DNA from: Candidatus Sphingomonas phytovorans
GTDB lineage: Bacteria > Pseudomonadota > Alphaproteobacteria > Sphingomonadales > Sphingomonadaceae
Direction of reading: 5' to 3'
DNA: 64,000 nt
NCBI GenBank assembly: GCA_029202385.1
Contig: CP119314.1
Location: forward strand, 2,854,501 to 2,918,500
Shown: in pieces, positions 36,860 to 45,001 of the stretch
Numbering within the stretch: the stretch's first letter is position 1
Layout of the letters: each line of letters opens with the position of its first letter
Position numbers and translations under genes: made by a program
Notes under the pieces: model-generated
The model's database searches: none
What the model was told of the DNA's origin: nothing
Seen by the model: only the letters and a program-made list of their open reading frames with translations

Positions 36860-37575
36860 GACTGGTCGCGGCCCTTGCGTGCGCGGCATTGCTGCTCGCG
36901 GGCTGCGAGCCGGGCCAGCCGAGCGTCGACGACGAACAGGACAAGGCGGGCCCCTTCCCCGCCGCCGATCGTCCCGTTGCGCATATCATCTCGTCACGCT
37001 GGTCGACCGAGGAAGCGCGCGACCGGCTGAACGAAGCGTCCGAGGTGATGAACAAGGCCGGGCTCAAGGCCGGGATGACCGTCGCCGATATCGGCGCGGG
37101 TGAAGGCTATTACACCATCCGCGCCGCCGCCCGCGTCGGCAAGGAGGGCCGCGTGCTGGCCGAGGACATCGTCGCCGGGGTCCGCGACACCCTGGCCGAA
37201 CGAGTCGCGCGCGAGCGGCTCGACAATGTCAGCGTGCGCCTCGGCCTCCCGGCCAATCCGCGCCTACCCGATGCGAGCTTCGACCGGGTGCTGATGGTGC
37301 ACATGTACCATGAGATCGAGCAGCCCTATGAATTCCTCTGGCGGATGCGCCCGTCGCTGAAACCCGATGGCCTGGTCGTGGTGGTCGACGCCAACCGGCC
37401 GACGCAGAATCATGGCACCCCGCCCGGGCTGCTGCGCTGCGAATTCGCCGCGGTCGGTTATACCCAGGTCGGGATGTACGACATGCCCTCCGCCGGCGGC
37501 TATCTCGCGACCTTCCGCGCCGTCGGCCCCCGGCCAGAGCCTCGTGCGATAAAACCTTGCAAGCTGAGTGCCTGA
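36856..37575 (+). CDS. Lipoprotein with SAM-methyltransferase fold
   Basis: A 239-residue protein with a lipoprotein signal ([18 protein letters not shown], lipobox LAGC) followed by a class I methyltransferase domain: motif [17 protein letters not shown] as the motif II acidic pair, [13 protein letters not shown] and LVVVVDANR. Families of secreted predicted methyltransferases of this kind (COG4798 type) exist, yet SAM is not known to be available in the periplasm, so activity is uncertain. GTG 36856 overlaps the prfB stop by four bases. No cytosolic start removes the signal without cutting the domain. Confidence 0.82.
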   Translation: MRLVAALACAALLLAGCEPGQPSVDDEQDKAGPFPAADRPVAHIISSRWSTEEARDRLNEASEVMNKAGLKAGMTVADIGAGEGYYTIRAAARVGKEGRVLAEDIVAGVRDTLAERVARERLDNVSVRLGLPANPRLPDASFDRVLMVHMYHEIEQPYEFLWRMRPSLKPDGLVVVVDANRPTQNHGTPPGLLRCEFAAVGYTQVGMYDMPSAGGYLATFRAVGPRPEPRAIKPCKLSA

Positions 37576-37703
37576 CGAACGACATCGGGAAAGATCATGG
37601 CGAGCGTTCATTCCGTAGTCAGTCACGATATCGCAGATCGCCAATTGCTGCTTAATGCATCGAACCGGACAGCGGCAGATTCCCGGCTGAACAGGAGAAT
37701 AAC

Positions 37704-38072
37704 ATGAAGACGCTGAAGCTTGTTGCACTGACCATGATGGTAGTTGCGGCGGCCCCGTCCGTCGCGCAGGACCGGGATCGCGATGATTATCGCGGTCGGG
37801 ACTATGGGCCTCACATCACTGTCTTCGTCGACGACGATTTCCGCGGCAGGAGCATGGAAATCACTGGCCCGATCAGCCGCCTCGGCCCAACGGGCATGGA
37901 AGATCGCATTTCCTCCATCAGTGTCGAGAGCGGCAGGTGGCAGGTCTGTGTCGACGATTATTATCGCGGGCGCTGCGAAGTCATCGACCGGTCGATCGGG
38001 CGTCTTACCCGCCTGGGGCTGGACGACAAGATTTCCTCGATCCGTCCGCTTCCGCGCCGACGCTGGCGCTGA
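37704..38072 (+). CDS. Small exported beta/gamma-crystallin-like protein
   Basis: A 122-residue exported protein: signal peptide about 1-22, a charged linker, and two Greek-key units (ITVFVDDDFRGRSMEITGPI and WQVCVDDYYRGRCEVIDRSI), each ending in a DRISSISV or DKISSIRP strand. The pattern fits a calcium-binding beta/gamma-crystallin domain. Such bacterial proteins often bind Ca2+ and are linked to stress. The two cysteines in the second unit could pair. Confidence 0.85.
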   Translation: MKTLKLVALTMMVVAAAPSVAQDRDRDDYRGRDYGPHITVFVDDDFRGRSMEITGPISRLGPTGMEDRISSISVESGRWQVCVDDYYRGRCEVIDRSIGRLTRLGLDDKISSIRPLPRRRWR

Positions 38073-38093
38073 GTCGACGCGACTGCCGGGACA

Positions 38094-38116
38094 GCCGCCG
38101 GGCCTGACCCGGCGGC
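38094..38116 (+). terminator. Hairpin terminator candidate
   Basis: A 9-bp perfect stem GCCGCCGGG/CCCGGCGGC with loop CCTGA, followed by CGTTTCC. It lies 22 bases past the crystallin gene. Confidence 0.55.
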
Positions 38117-38188
38117 CGTTTCCGATTCTCCGAAAGGCTGCATCCGAGCACGCTTGGCGCGCCGGGCCGCGCGCGCTATCTCAATCCG

Positions 38189-38983
38189 ATGCAGCCCTAT
38201 CTCGACCTCATGCGGCGCGTGCTCGATACCGGCGCGCAACAGATGGACCGGACCGGCACCGGCACGCTCTCGGTGTTCGGCCATCAGATGCGCTTCGATC
38301 TGGCGGACGGCTTCCCCGTCGTCACCACCAAGAAGCTGCACCTGCGCTCGATCATCGTCGAACTGCTGTGGTTCCTGCGCGGCGACACCAACGTCCAGTG
38401 GCTGCGCGACCGCAAGGTCAGCATCTGGGATGAATGGGCCGATGAGGCCGGCGAACTCGGCCCCGTCTACGGCAAGCAATGGCGCGACTGGGAAACCACG
38501 GACGGCCGCCATATCGACCAGATCGCCGAGCTGATCGAACAGATCAGGACCAGCCCGGCCTCCCGCCGCCAGATCGTCAGTGCCTGGAACCCGGGCGATC
38601 TCCACGCCATGGCGCTGGCACCCTGCCACTGCCTGTTTCAGACCCATGTCGCGAACGGCCGGCTGTCGCTTCAGCTCTATCAGCGCTCCGCCGACATCTT
38701 CCTGGGCGTGCCGTTCAACATCGCGAGCTACGCGCTGCTGACCCATATGCTGGCGCAGCAATGCGGACTTGAACCGGGCGAGTTCATCTGGACCGGCGGC
38801 GATTGCCATCTCTATTCGAACCATCTCGACCAGGCGCGCGAACAGCTGTCCCGCACGCCAGGCCCGCTGCCGCGGCTTGAGATCCTGCGCAAGCCAGCCG
38901 GGATCGACCAATATGAGTATGAGGATTTCCGCCTCGTCGGTTATGAGGCGCAGGCGCACATCAAGGCGCCGGTGGCAGTCTAG
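38189..38983 (+). CDS. thyA: Thymidylate synthase
   Basis: A 264-residue ThyA that makes dTMP from dUMP using methylene-tetrahydrofolate. The length matches the E. coli enzyme. The catalytic cysteine lies in APCHCLFQ, the phosphate-binding arginines in [12 protein letters not shown] and [11 protein letters not shown], and [16 protein letters not shown] is the family signature. It is near folA, which regenerates the folate it oxidises, although a repeat and a small frame separate them. Confidence 0.97.
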   Translation: MQPYLDLMRRVLDTGAQQMDRTGTGTLSVFGHQMRFDLADGFPVVTTKKLHLRSIIVELLWFLRGDTNVQWLRDRKVSIWDEWADEAGELGPVYGKQWRDWETTDGRHIDQIAELIEQIRTSPASRRQIVSAWNPGDLHAMALAPCHCLFQTHVANGRLSLQLYQRSADIFLGVPFNIASYALLTHMLAQQCGLEPGEFIWTGGDCHLYSNHLDQAREQLSRTPGPLPRLEILRKPAGIDQYEYEDFRLVGYEAQAHIKAPVAV

Positions 38984-39006
38984 GGTTTAATCCACCTCGC
39001 TTGAAG

Positions 39007-39103
39007 CGTCACCCCGGACTTGTTCCGGGGTCTACCGCGCCGCGTACCAACGGGCTTCGGCTCCAGCGGAACGGTGGATGCCGGAACAAGTCCGGCATGA
39101 CGG
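39007..39103. repeat. Intergenic repeat family B, copy 1
   Basis: Starts CGTCACCCCGGACTTGTTCC and ends GGAACAAGTCCGGCATGACG, about 97 bases with imperfect inverted ends. It lies between thyA and the small frame at 39283. Similar elements occur at 39986-40083, 57456-57543 and 58152-58247. Confidence 0.85.
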
Positions 39104-39234
39104 ACTTGATCGTTGCCCGGTCTCTGTTGCCAGCCAGATATCCGCCCGGCGTTCGTCGATCATATCGACCGCGATACGATAGCCCTCGCCATCCCGATAG
39201 ACGCCATTCCCGAGGACCGATTCAGCGTCCGTTC

Positions 39235-39263
39235 AGTCGCACGACTACATACGTAGTCGCACA
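39235..39263. promoter_or_regulatory. Palindromic operator-like site
   Basis: CGACTAC-ATAC-GTAGTCG (39242-39248 and 39253-39259) inside a direct repeat AGTCGCAC (39235-39242 and 39256-39263). ACTAC-N4-GTAGT resembles dyads bound by BlaI/MecI/CopY regulators. It lies about 20 bases ahead of a small gene. Confidence 0.4.
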
Positions 39264-39282
39264 GGGACCAAGGGAGAGGGAC

Positions 39283-39417
39283 ATGCGGGAAATTCAGTTC
39301 ACGATCGTGACGGCGACGCTGGCCGCCGCGTTGCTGCAGCTGCTGGTGCAGTCACCCCAGGCGGAGCCCAAAATGAAGATGACTCATCTCTGCCCTCCGA
39401 TCGCGATTCCATCGTGA
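39283..39417 (+). CDS. Small membrane protein, 44 residues
   Basis: ATG 39283 follows AAGGGAGAGGG at good spacing. The predicted product has one hydrophobic helix (IVTATLAAALLQLLVQ) and a short Pro/Cys-containing tail. It is preceded by the palindromic operator-like site at 39242-39259. It is too short to assign a family, and may be a regulated leader or membrane peptide. Confidence 0.45.
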   Translation: MREIQFTIVTATLAAALLQLLVQSPQAEPKMKMTHLCPPIAIPS

Positions 39418-39471
39418 ACTGCGCTGCACAAGGCGATGGCACCACGGCGCCGCGCATCGCATAAGCGGCGA

Positions 39472-39957
39472 ATGTCGATTTCGCCCCGCATCACCTTCCA
39501 CCTTGCCCGCGCCGACAATGGCGTGATCGGGCGCGACGGCGGGCTGCCGTGGCGCCTGCCTGCCGATCTGAAGCGCTTCAAGGCCCAGACCATGGGCAAG
39601 CCGATGGTCATGGGCCGCAAGACCTTCGAAAGCTTCCCCGCGCCCTTGCCCGGCCGCCGCCACATCGTCCTCACTCGCGATCCCGACTGGTCGGCGCCGG
39701 GGGCTGAGGTGGCGGGGAATATCGACTCGGCGATCGCCATCGCCGGGTCGCCGGAGATCGCGGTGATCGGCGGCGCGCAGATCTTCGCCCTGTTCCTGTC
39801 GCGCGCCGAGCGCGTCGAACTGACCGAAGTCCATGCCGCACCCGAGGGCGACGCGGTCGTCCCCGCCTTCACCGGCTGGCGCGAGATCATGCGCGAGGAT
39901 CACCCCGCTGAAGGCGACAGGCCAGCCTATAGTTTCGTGACGCTCGCTCGCCCCTGA
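39472..39957 (+). CDS. folA: Dihydrofolate reductase
   Basis: A 161-residue DHFR that reduces dihydrofolate with NADPH. Motifs: NGVIGRDGGLPWRLPADLKRFK (substrate/folate loop, with Asp), MVMGRKTFESFP (NADPH-binding GRKT), and VIGGAQIFALFL. ATG 39472 fits the normal N-terminus (MSISPRITFHLARADNGVIG). It is functionally paired with thyA 490 bases upstream. Confidence 0.95.
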   Translation: MSISPRITFHLARADNGVIGRDGGLPWRLPADLKRFKAQTMGKPMVMGRKTFESFPAPLPGRRHIVLTRDPDWSAPGAEVAGNIDSAIAIAGSPEIAVIGGAQIFALFLSRAERVELTEVHAAPEGDAVVPAFTGWREIMREDHPAEGDRPAYSFVTLARP

Positions 39958-39985
39958 ATCCCTGCGCCTGAATTCGCCCGACAAG

Positions 39986-40083
39986 CTCAGGACGGGCTTG
40001 TTCCGGAGGCTACCGTCCCGCATAGGTCCGGCAATCGGACGACGCGGCACCGTGAATGCCGGGACAAGTCCGGCATGACGGAG
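39986..40083. repeat. Intergenic repeat family B, copy 2
   Basis: A diverged copy (GACGGGCTTGTTCCGGAGGC at the left, GGACAAGTCCGGCATGACGG at the right) between folA and the dipeptidase. Confidence 0.75.
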
Positions 40084-40093
40084 GGCCTGACAA

Positions 40094-41257
40094 ATGCGCA
40101 AATGGCTGTGGGGCATCCTTGCCCTGGTTCTTGTCGCCGCGATCGCGTTCTTCGCCCTCGCGCCGGTGATGATCGAGCGTTCGATGAACAAGGTTCGGCC
40201 AGTCGCGCTGAAGATCTCACCCCATGCCCGGGAACTCCATGCGACATTGCAGGTGGCGGACATGCATGCCGACACCCTGCTGTGGAAACGCAGCCTGCTC
40301 GACCGGGTCGATCGCAGCCAGGTCGACCTGCCCCGGCTGATCCAGGGCAATTACGCGCTTCAGGTCTTCTCCTCGGTCACCAAGACGCCGAAGGGCCAGA
40401 ATTACGACGCCAACACCGGCGACACCGACAATATCACTCAATTGGTCATCGCCGATCTCCAGCCGACGCGCACCTGGAACTCGCTGCTCCAGCGCTCGCT
40501 GTGGCACGCGACCAAGCTCGATCGCTATGCCGCCGCCTCGAACGGCCAGCTTCGGGTCATCCATACTCAGGCCGACCTCGACAAGCTGCTGGCCGATCGC
40601 GCCGCCGGCAACAAGGTCGTGGGCGGCATGCTGTCGATCGAGGGGTTGCAGGATATCGAGGGCAAGCTCGACAATCTCGACCGGCTCCACGCCGCCGGCT
40701 TCCGTATGGCCGGCCTCGCGCATTTCTTCGACAATGACGTGGCCGGGTCGATGCACGGCGTGGCCAAGGGCGGCCTCTCCCCGCTCGGCATCCAGGTCGT
40801 GCGGCGGATGGAGAAGATCGGCATGATCGTCGACGTCGCGCATTCGAGCCACGCCACCACGGCGCAGGTGATCGCGATGGCGAAGCGCCCGATCGTCGCC
40901 AGCCACACCGGCGTGCAGGCAACCTGCAAGGTCAACCGCAACCTGACCGACGACGAGATTCGCGGCATCGCGCGGACCGGCGGGGTGATCGGCATCGGCT
41001 ATTGGGACGGGGCGATCTGCTCGACCGATCCCCGCGCCGCCGCGGCCGCGATCGCGCATGTCCGCGATCTCGTCGGCATCGATCATGTCGGCCTCGGTTC
41101 CGACTTCGACGGCGCGGTGACCACCGGCTTCGACGCAAGCCAGGTCGTCGCGGTGACTCAGGCCCTCATCGACCGCGGATTTTCGGATTCGGATATCGCC
41201 AAGGTGATGGGCGGCAACGTGCTCCGCCTGCTCCGCGCGGGGATAGCGCCCCAGTAA
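40094..41257 (+). CDS. Membrane-anchored M19 dipeptidase
   Basis: A 387-residue zinc dipeptidase of the renal-dipeptidase family with an N-terminal anchor (LWGILALVLVAAIAFFALA). Metal ligands: ADMHADTL near 55-62, the bridging Glu in MLSIEGLQD, His in VDVAHSS and ASHTGVQA, and the Asp in GLGSDFDGA. It probably faces the periplasm and hydrolyses dipeptides, including those with D-residues. It has its own promoter region after the repeat. Confidence 0.92.
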   Translation: MRKWLWGILALVLVAAIAFFALAPVMIERSMNKVRPVALKISPHARELHATLQVADMHADTLLWKRSLLDRVDRSQVDLPRLIQGNYALQVFSSVTKTPKGQNYDANTGDTDNITQLVIADLQPTRTWNSLLQRSLWHATKLDRYAAASNGQLRVIHTQADLDKLLADRAAGNKVVGGMLSIEGLQDIEGKLDNLDRLHAAGFRMAGLAHFFDNDVAGSMHGVAKGGLSPLGIQVVRRMEKIGMIVDVAHSSHATTAQVIAMAKRPIVASHTGVQATCKVNRNLTDDEIRGIARTGGVIGIGYWDGAICSTDPRAAAAAIAHVRDLVGIDHVGLGSDFDGAVTTGFDASQVVAVTQALIDRGFSDSDIAKVMGGNVLRLLRAGIAPQ

Positions 41258-41303
41258 TTCCTCCCCGTGCCGGGGAGGATTGTGTCCCGCTCGCTCGCCC
41301 CCT

Positions 41304-42242
41304 ATGCGCAATCCCATGGAGCGGCTTGACGGTGGTTCGACGGTACCTCCCGAACTTCGGGGCGGAATCGTCGCGCTGGGGAATTTCGACGGGTTCCACA
41401 TGGGGCATCAGGCAGTGGTCGGCCGGGCGGTCGAGCGCGCCCGTGCTGAAGGCCGCCCGGTGCTGGTCGCCACCTTCGATCCCCATCCCGTGCGCCATTT
41501 CAAGCCCGACGCCCCGCCCTTTCGCCTGACCACGCTCGACCAGCGCGAGCGCCTGTTCGACGCAGCGGGCGCCGACGCCATGATCGTTTTCGGCTTCGAC
41601 GCGGTGCTTGCCGGCCTGACCGCGATGGAATTCGTCGCTGACCGTCTGCTCGACAAGATCGGTGCTGGCGGCGTGGTGACGGGCGAGGATTTCACCTTCG
41701 GCAAGGCACGTGGCGGCAATGTCGACGTGCTGGCCGATCTCGGCGCGAAGAACGGCTTTTCGGTCGACACGGTAAAGCCGGTCGCGCTCGACGGCGAGGA
41801 AGTCTCCTCAAGCCGGATCCGCGACCTGCTGATTGGCGGCGATCCGCGCGGCGCGGCGCGGCTGCTCACCCGGCCGTTCGCGATCGAAGGCGTGGTCCAG
41901 CATGGCGACAAGCGCGGCCGCGAGATCGGCTATCCGACCGCCAATATCGACATGGGCAATTATCTGCGCCCGGCTTACGGCATCTACGCAGTGCGCGGGC
42001 GGTTGCCCGACGGGCGGGTGCTTGACGGTGCGGCCAATCTCGGCGTCCGCCCCAGCTTCGATCCGCCCAAGGAACTGCTCGAGCCCTATTTCTTCGACTT
42101 CTCCGGCGACCTGTACAATCAGACGATCGAAATCTCGCTGGTCGACTTCCTTCGCCCGGAAGCGAAGTTCGACTCGCTCGACGCCCTGATCGCCCAGATG
42201 GAGAAGGATTGCGCGCGGGCGAAGGAATTGCTGGCGGGTTAG
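41304..42242 (+). CDS. ribF: Bifunctional riboflavin kinase/FAD synthetase
   Basis: A 312-residue RibF that makes FMN and then FAD. The N-terminal FAD-synthetase domain has GNFDGFHMGHQ (HxGH nucleotidyltransferase motif) and SSSRIRDLL; the C-terminal flavokinase domain has GDKRGREIGYPTANI and GVRPSF. Start may be ATG 41304 or ATG 41316. A short CCTCCCCG/CGGGGAGG hairpin near 41260-41278 separates it from the dipeptidase. Confidence 0.95.
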   Translation: MRNPMERLDGGSTVPPELRGGIVALGNFDGFHMGHQAVVGRAVERARAEGRPVLVATFDPHPVRHFKPDAPPFRLTTLDQRERLFDAAGADAMIVFGFDAVLAGLTAMEFVADRLLDKIGAGGVVTGEDFTFGKARGGNVDVLADLGAKNGFSVDTVKPVALDGEEVSSSRIRDLLIGGDPRGAARLLTRPFAIEGVVQHGDKRGREIGYPTANIDMGNYLRPAYGIYAVRGRLPDGRVLDGAANLGVRPSFDPPKELLEPYFFDFSGDLYNQTIEISLVDFLRPEAKFDSLDALIAQMEKDCARAKELLAG

Positions 42243-42443
42243 GTTTCCTGCGTCAGTTCGACCTGGAACGTGGTCGGCCTGCCTTATTTCAGCACACACC
42301 TTTCATGCTTCCCTAGCCTTCGCTGGGGAAGCCCATGGATAACATGGCAGTCTGGATTTTCCGCATAGGCGCAGATGATGCACAAATGGGCATCACGCGG
42401 GGCTCACGCGCCCGCTTTACCATGAGCCATGCGGACGCAAAAT

Positions 42444-42469
42444 GGGGGTCGGCATCGCTGCCGACCCCC
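42444..42469. repeat. Perfect hairpin in the gene-free region
   Basis: GGGGGTCGGCA/TGCCGACCCCC, 11 bp with loop TCGC. No U tract follows, so it is not a classic terminator. Confidence 0.6.
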
Positions 42470-43050
42470 TGTCGCCGGACTTCGACCCGCTTGGCACCTC
42501 CGGGGAGACACCTGCGCCTTCTGGTTTCGGCGGCATGCTCCACCCGCGCCGCGAACGGCCCTAGGCTTCGCATTTCGGTCACCGGGGCCGGGCGCGATAC
42601 CCTTTCGGGCCTCAACACCGCAGTCTCCGGCGGCCAGCTCGACAGTCAGGCCGAAACCCGACAATCGCGCCTTGGCCACTATCTCCGGATCACCTTCCAC
42701 CCGTTGCCGGGCAGCGCGTCTCCGGTCTTCACGGCCAACGCCCTTTCCATGTCGCGGGGACGGGAGAGAGCGCCTGGAACACCCTTCCCTGCCTGTCCGC
42801 CAGGCCTTCGCTTTCGCGACGGCGGGCCTTCCTGCACGGTCCGGCATTCCCCTGGAACACGAACGGTTTCCTTGCGGCACCTGTTCGAAATTCCAGCATA
42901 AGCTTCTGATATTTCTGCGATTTCTCGCTTCCGCATCGTCCGCTTACAGTCATGATGCTGTCATTGAATCCGAGTCGTGCAAAGGGCCAAACGACACCGC
43001 GAAGCTGTGGATAACGTGGATATCGTGGAGAAGATTCCCCGGCCTGCGCT

Positions 43051-43095
43051 GCATGAACGCCCCGTTGTTTCCCGTTCATGCAACTTCAGGCACAA
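43051..43095 (+). promoter_or_regulatory. Conserved hairpin element upstream of glycine-zipper gene (copy 1)
   Basis: Stem GCATGAACG (43051-43059) with CGTTCATGC (43073-43081), then AACTTCAGG. It shares GTTTCCCGTTCA and GCAACTTCA with the element at 43992-44030. It lies 60 bases upstream of the gene start. Confidence 0.5.
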
Positions 43096-43142
43096 AGGAA
43101 GCGTTACGCCCCTGATAATGATTCAAGGCACGGGAGTAGAAT

Positions 43143-43454
43143 ATGCGAAAGATGATGATGGCGGCTGTCGCCGCTTCACTGGTGATTCCGGCGACCATGG
43201 CGGTTCCGATCACCGGCGCCGAGGCACGCAGGGATTACAAATATAAGGAATGGCGTGGCCGCGACGGCCGCACCTATTGCCGCAAGTCGGACGGAACGAC
43301 CGGCCTGCTCGTCGGTGCCGTGGGCGGCGCGCTGCTTGGCCGCACGATCGACACTCATGGCGACCGCACTGTCGGGACGCTCGGCGGCGCGGTCCTGGGC
43401 GGCCTCGCCGGGCGCGAGATCGACCGTGGCGGCAGCAAGCGCCGCTGCCGCTGA
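43143..43454 (+). CDS. Glycine-zipper 2TM protein (short paralogue)
   Basis: A 103-residue exported protein: signal-like N-terminus (AAVAASLVIPATMAVP), then TYCRKSDGTTGLLVGAVGGA and the second glycine-rich helix (VGTLGGAVLGGLAGREID), ending in CR. It is the shortest of three paralogues and consists almost entirely of the shared module. The two cysteines flanking the module are kept, so a disulfide bracket is possible. Confidence 0.85.
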   Translation: MRKMMMAAVAASLVIPATMAVPITGAEARRDYKYKEWRGRDGRTYCRKSDGTTGLLVGAVGGALLGRTIDTHGDRTVGTLGGAVLGGLAGREIDRGGSKRRCR

Positions 43455-43480
43455 GCTGACGCTTTCAGCTAAAAAATCGG

Positions 43481-43510
43481 CGAAGGGCGCGGCGCGATCC
43501 GCGCCCTTCG
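43481..43510. terminator. 12-bp perfect hairpin between glycine-zipper and OsmC genes
   Basis: CGAAGGGCGCGG/CCGCGCCCTTCG, loop CGCGAT. An A6 run before it would give U6 on the minus strand, where no gene ends. On the plus strand it lacks a U tract, so its strength is unclear. Confidence 0.45.
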
Positions 43511-43544
43511 TGTATCCGGGTCTTCCAATCGCAGGAGACCCACA

Positions 43545-43973
43545 ATGACGACTCGCAGCGGATCGGCCCGGTATGAAGGTTTCGGCAAGGACGGCGTCGG
43601 CCATGTGTCGACCCAGTCAGGGGCGCTTGCGGACAATCCCTATGGTTTCAACAGCCGGTTCGAGGAAGGGCCGGGCACCAACCCCGAGGAACTGATCGCC
43701 GCCGCGCATGCGAGCTGCTTCACCATGGCGCTCAGCTTCGCCCTGGCCCGCGCCGGATTCTCGGCGGGCACGCTGGAGACGAACGCGAAAGTCACGCTCG
43801 AAAAACAGGATGCCGGCTTCACCATCACCCGTTCCGACCTTGACCTGACCGCGACGATCGACGGGATCGACGCCGACCAGTTCGCCGAGATCGCCGCTGA
43901 CGCCAAGGCGAATTGTCCGGTATCCAAGGTGCTCAACGCTGAAATCACGCTGACGCACCGCCTCAACGCCTGA
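43545..43973 (+). CDS. osmC: OsmC-family peroxiredoxin
   Basis: A 142-residue OsmC/Ohr protein that reduces organic hydroperoxides with two cysteines: Cys58 (AAAHASCFTMAL) and Cys124 (AKANCPVSKVL). NPEELIAAAHASCF is the OsmC signature; the LNAEITLTHRL end fits OsmC rather than Ohr. AGGAG lies ahead of ATG 43545. It is located between two glycine-zipper genes with which it may share stress induction. Confidence 0.92.
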   Translation: MTTRSGSARYEGFGKDGVGHVSTQSGALADNPYGFNSRFEEGPGTNPEELIAAAHASCFTMALSFALARAGFSAGTLETNAKVTLEKQDAGFTITRSDLDLTATIDGIDADQFAEIAADAKANCPVSKVLNAEITLTHRLNA

Positions 43974-43991
43974 TTGTCCGCTATCGAGGGT

Positions 43992-44030
43992 GCGTGAACG
44001 GGAGGTAGTTTCCCGTTCACGCAACTTCAC
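43992..44030 (+). promoter_or_regulatory. Conserved hairpin element upstream of glycine-zipper gene (copy 2)
   Basis: A 12-bp perfect stem GCGTGAACGGGA (43992-44003) with TCCCGTTCACGC (44011-44022), then AACTTCACG. Matches the element at 43051-43095 in sequence, order and distance to the gene. Confidence 0.5.
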
Positions 44031-44078
44031 GGGGCCGTGCGGGTTCTTGATCTACCGCAAGGATCAAGGAGAAGAGTC

Positions 44079-44567
44079 ATGCGCAAGATATTGCTGGCGG
44101 CGATCATCGCCGCCGTCGCCGTTCCCGCCGTGCCGGTACTGGCTCAGTCGTCCCCGGGCGAGTCAGCCCGCGACTATCGTCGCGACGGGAATCGCGATTA
44201 TCGCCGCGACGACCGCCGGGACAATCGCCAGGACAATCGCGACTGGCGCCGCTATCGCACCTATGACTACAACCGGTTCGAGCCGGGCCAGCGCAGCTAT
44301 TATGCCGACCGTTATTATCGTGACGGCCGCTATTACCAGCCGCGCCGGCTGGGCCGTAACGACCGCATCTATCGCGGCGGCGACAATCGCTATTATTGCC
44401 GGCGCAGCGACGGCACGACCGGCCTGATCATCGGCGGTCTTGGTGGCGCGGTCGTCGGCAACTCGATCGCTGGCGGCGGGTCGCGCACGCTCGGCACGCT
44501 GCTCGGCGGCGCGGCCGGTGCCCTGCTCGGCCAGTCGATCGATCGCGGTCAGGTCGTCTGCCGCTAA
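44079..44567 (+). CDS. Glycine-zipper 2TM protein with RcnB-like repeat segment
   Basis: A 162-residue exported protein: signal peptide (ILLAAIIAAVAVPAVPVLAQ), an Arg/Asp-rich stretch with several DYRRD units, an RcnB-like Tyr/Arg segment (RSYYADRYYRDGRYYQPRRL), and then YYCRRSDGTTGLIIGGLGGA with the glycine-zipper module. ATG 44079 follows AAGGAGAAG. The RcnB resemblance suggests a periplasmic or envelope stress role, without proof. Confidence 0.83.
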   Translation: MRKILLAAIIAAVAVPAVPVLAQSSPGESARDYRRDGNRDYRRDDRRDNRQDNRDWRRYRTYDYNRFEPGQRSYYADRYYRDGRYYQPRRLGRNDRIYRGGDNRYYCRRSDGTTGLIIGGLGGAVVGNSIAGGGSRTLGTLLGGAAGALLGQSIDRGQVVCR

Positions 44568-44587
44568 CCGGCGGTTCCGGAACGACG

Positions 44588-44618
44588 AAGGGCCCGGCGA
44601 GCGATCGCCGGGCCCTTT
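44588..44618. terminator. Bidirectional rho-independent terminator
   Basis: A 13-bp perfect stem AAGGGCCCGGCGA/TCGCCGGGCCCTT with loop GCGA, between the plus-strand glycine-zipper gene and the minus-strand small membrane gene. Confidence 0.75.
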
Positions 44619-44643
44619 CATAGGTGCGCAAAACGCGTGAAGA

Positions 44644-44865
44644 TCAGATGATGCCGCCGCCCATGAACAGGCGGATCGCACAGATGATGATCAGCACCAG
44701 GTTCAGGTTGCGCCCCATGTTGCTCGACGACAGCGCCCCGAGCGCCAGGCCGACAATGCCCATCGGGATCGTCAGCCAGTTCAGCCAGCCCAGGAACGGG
44801 ATGAAGCCGATCAGGGTGAGCAGCAGCACCAGCAGGCCGACAAGGATGGAGAGGATGTTGAGCAT
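44644..44865 (-). CDS. Small membrane protein
   Basis: A 73-residue protein with two to three hydrophobic helices (ILSILVGLLVLLLTLIGFI, NLVLIIICAIRLFM). The start at 44865 gives MLNILSILVG; codons before it are Arg/Pro-rich and unlikely to be translated. No family recognised. Confidence 0.6.
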   Translation of the reverse strand: MLNILSILVGLLVLLLTLIGFIPFLGWLNWLTIPMGIVGLALGALSSSNMGRNLNLVLIIICAIRLFMGGGII

Positions 44866-45001
44866 GACGCGAACATGGCGGGGCCGGCGCGGCAACGCAA
44901 GCACGGTGAACGGGCGCTGATCGCCCGGTCCGGTATCACCAACGCTTCCTTAACCGGAAATGCGCCATGATCAGTGGGTTGGATCAGGAGTTCTCGTTCG
45001 A

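Larger units (their letters stand above)
42243..43142. other. Long region without a supported gene
   Basis: About 900 bases between ribF and a glycine-zipper gene. Open frames exist on both strands (for example plus 42429-43115, minus 42404-42880), but they have Arg/Ala/Pro-rich composition typical of non-coding GC-rich DNA. A perfect 11-bp hairpin (42444-42469) is present, and local AT content rises near 42900-42980. It may hold decayed genes or an RNA; I cannot identify either. Confidence 0.5.

Noticed and set aside
42404..42880. Long open frames on both strands in the gene-free region
   Set aside because: Arg/Ala/Pro/Gly-rich composition, no start signals, no family pattern; typical of GC-rich non-coding DNA.
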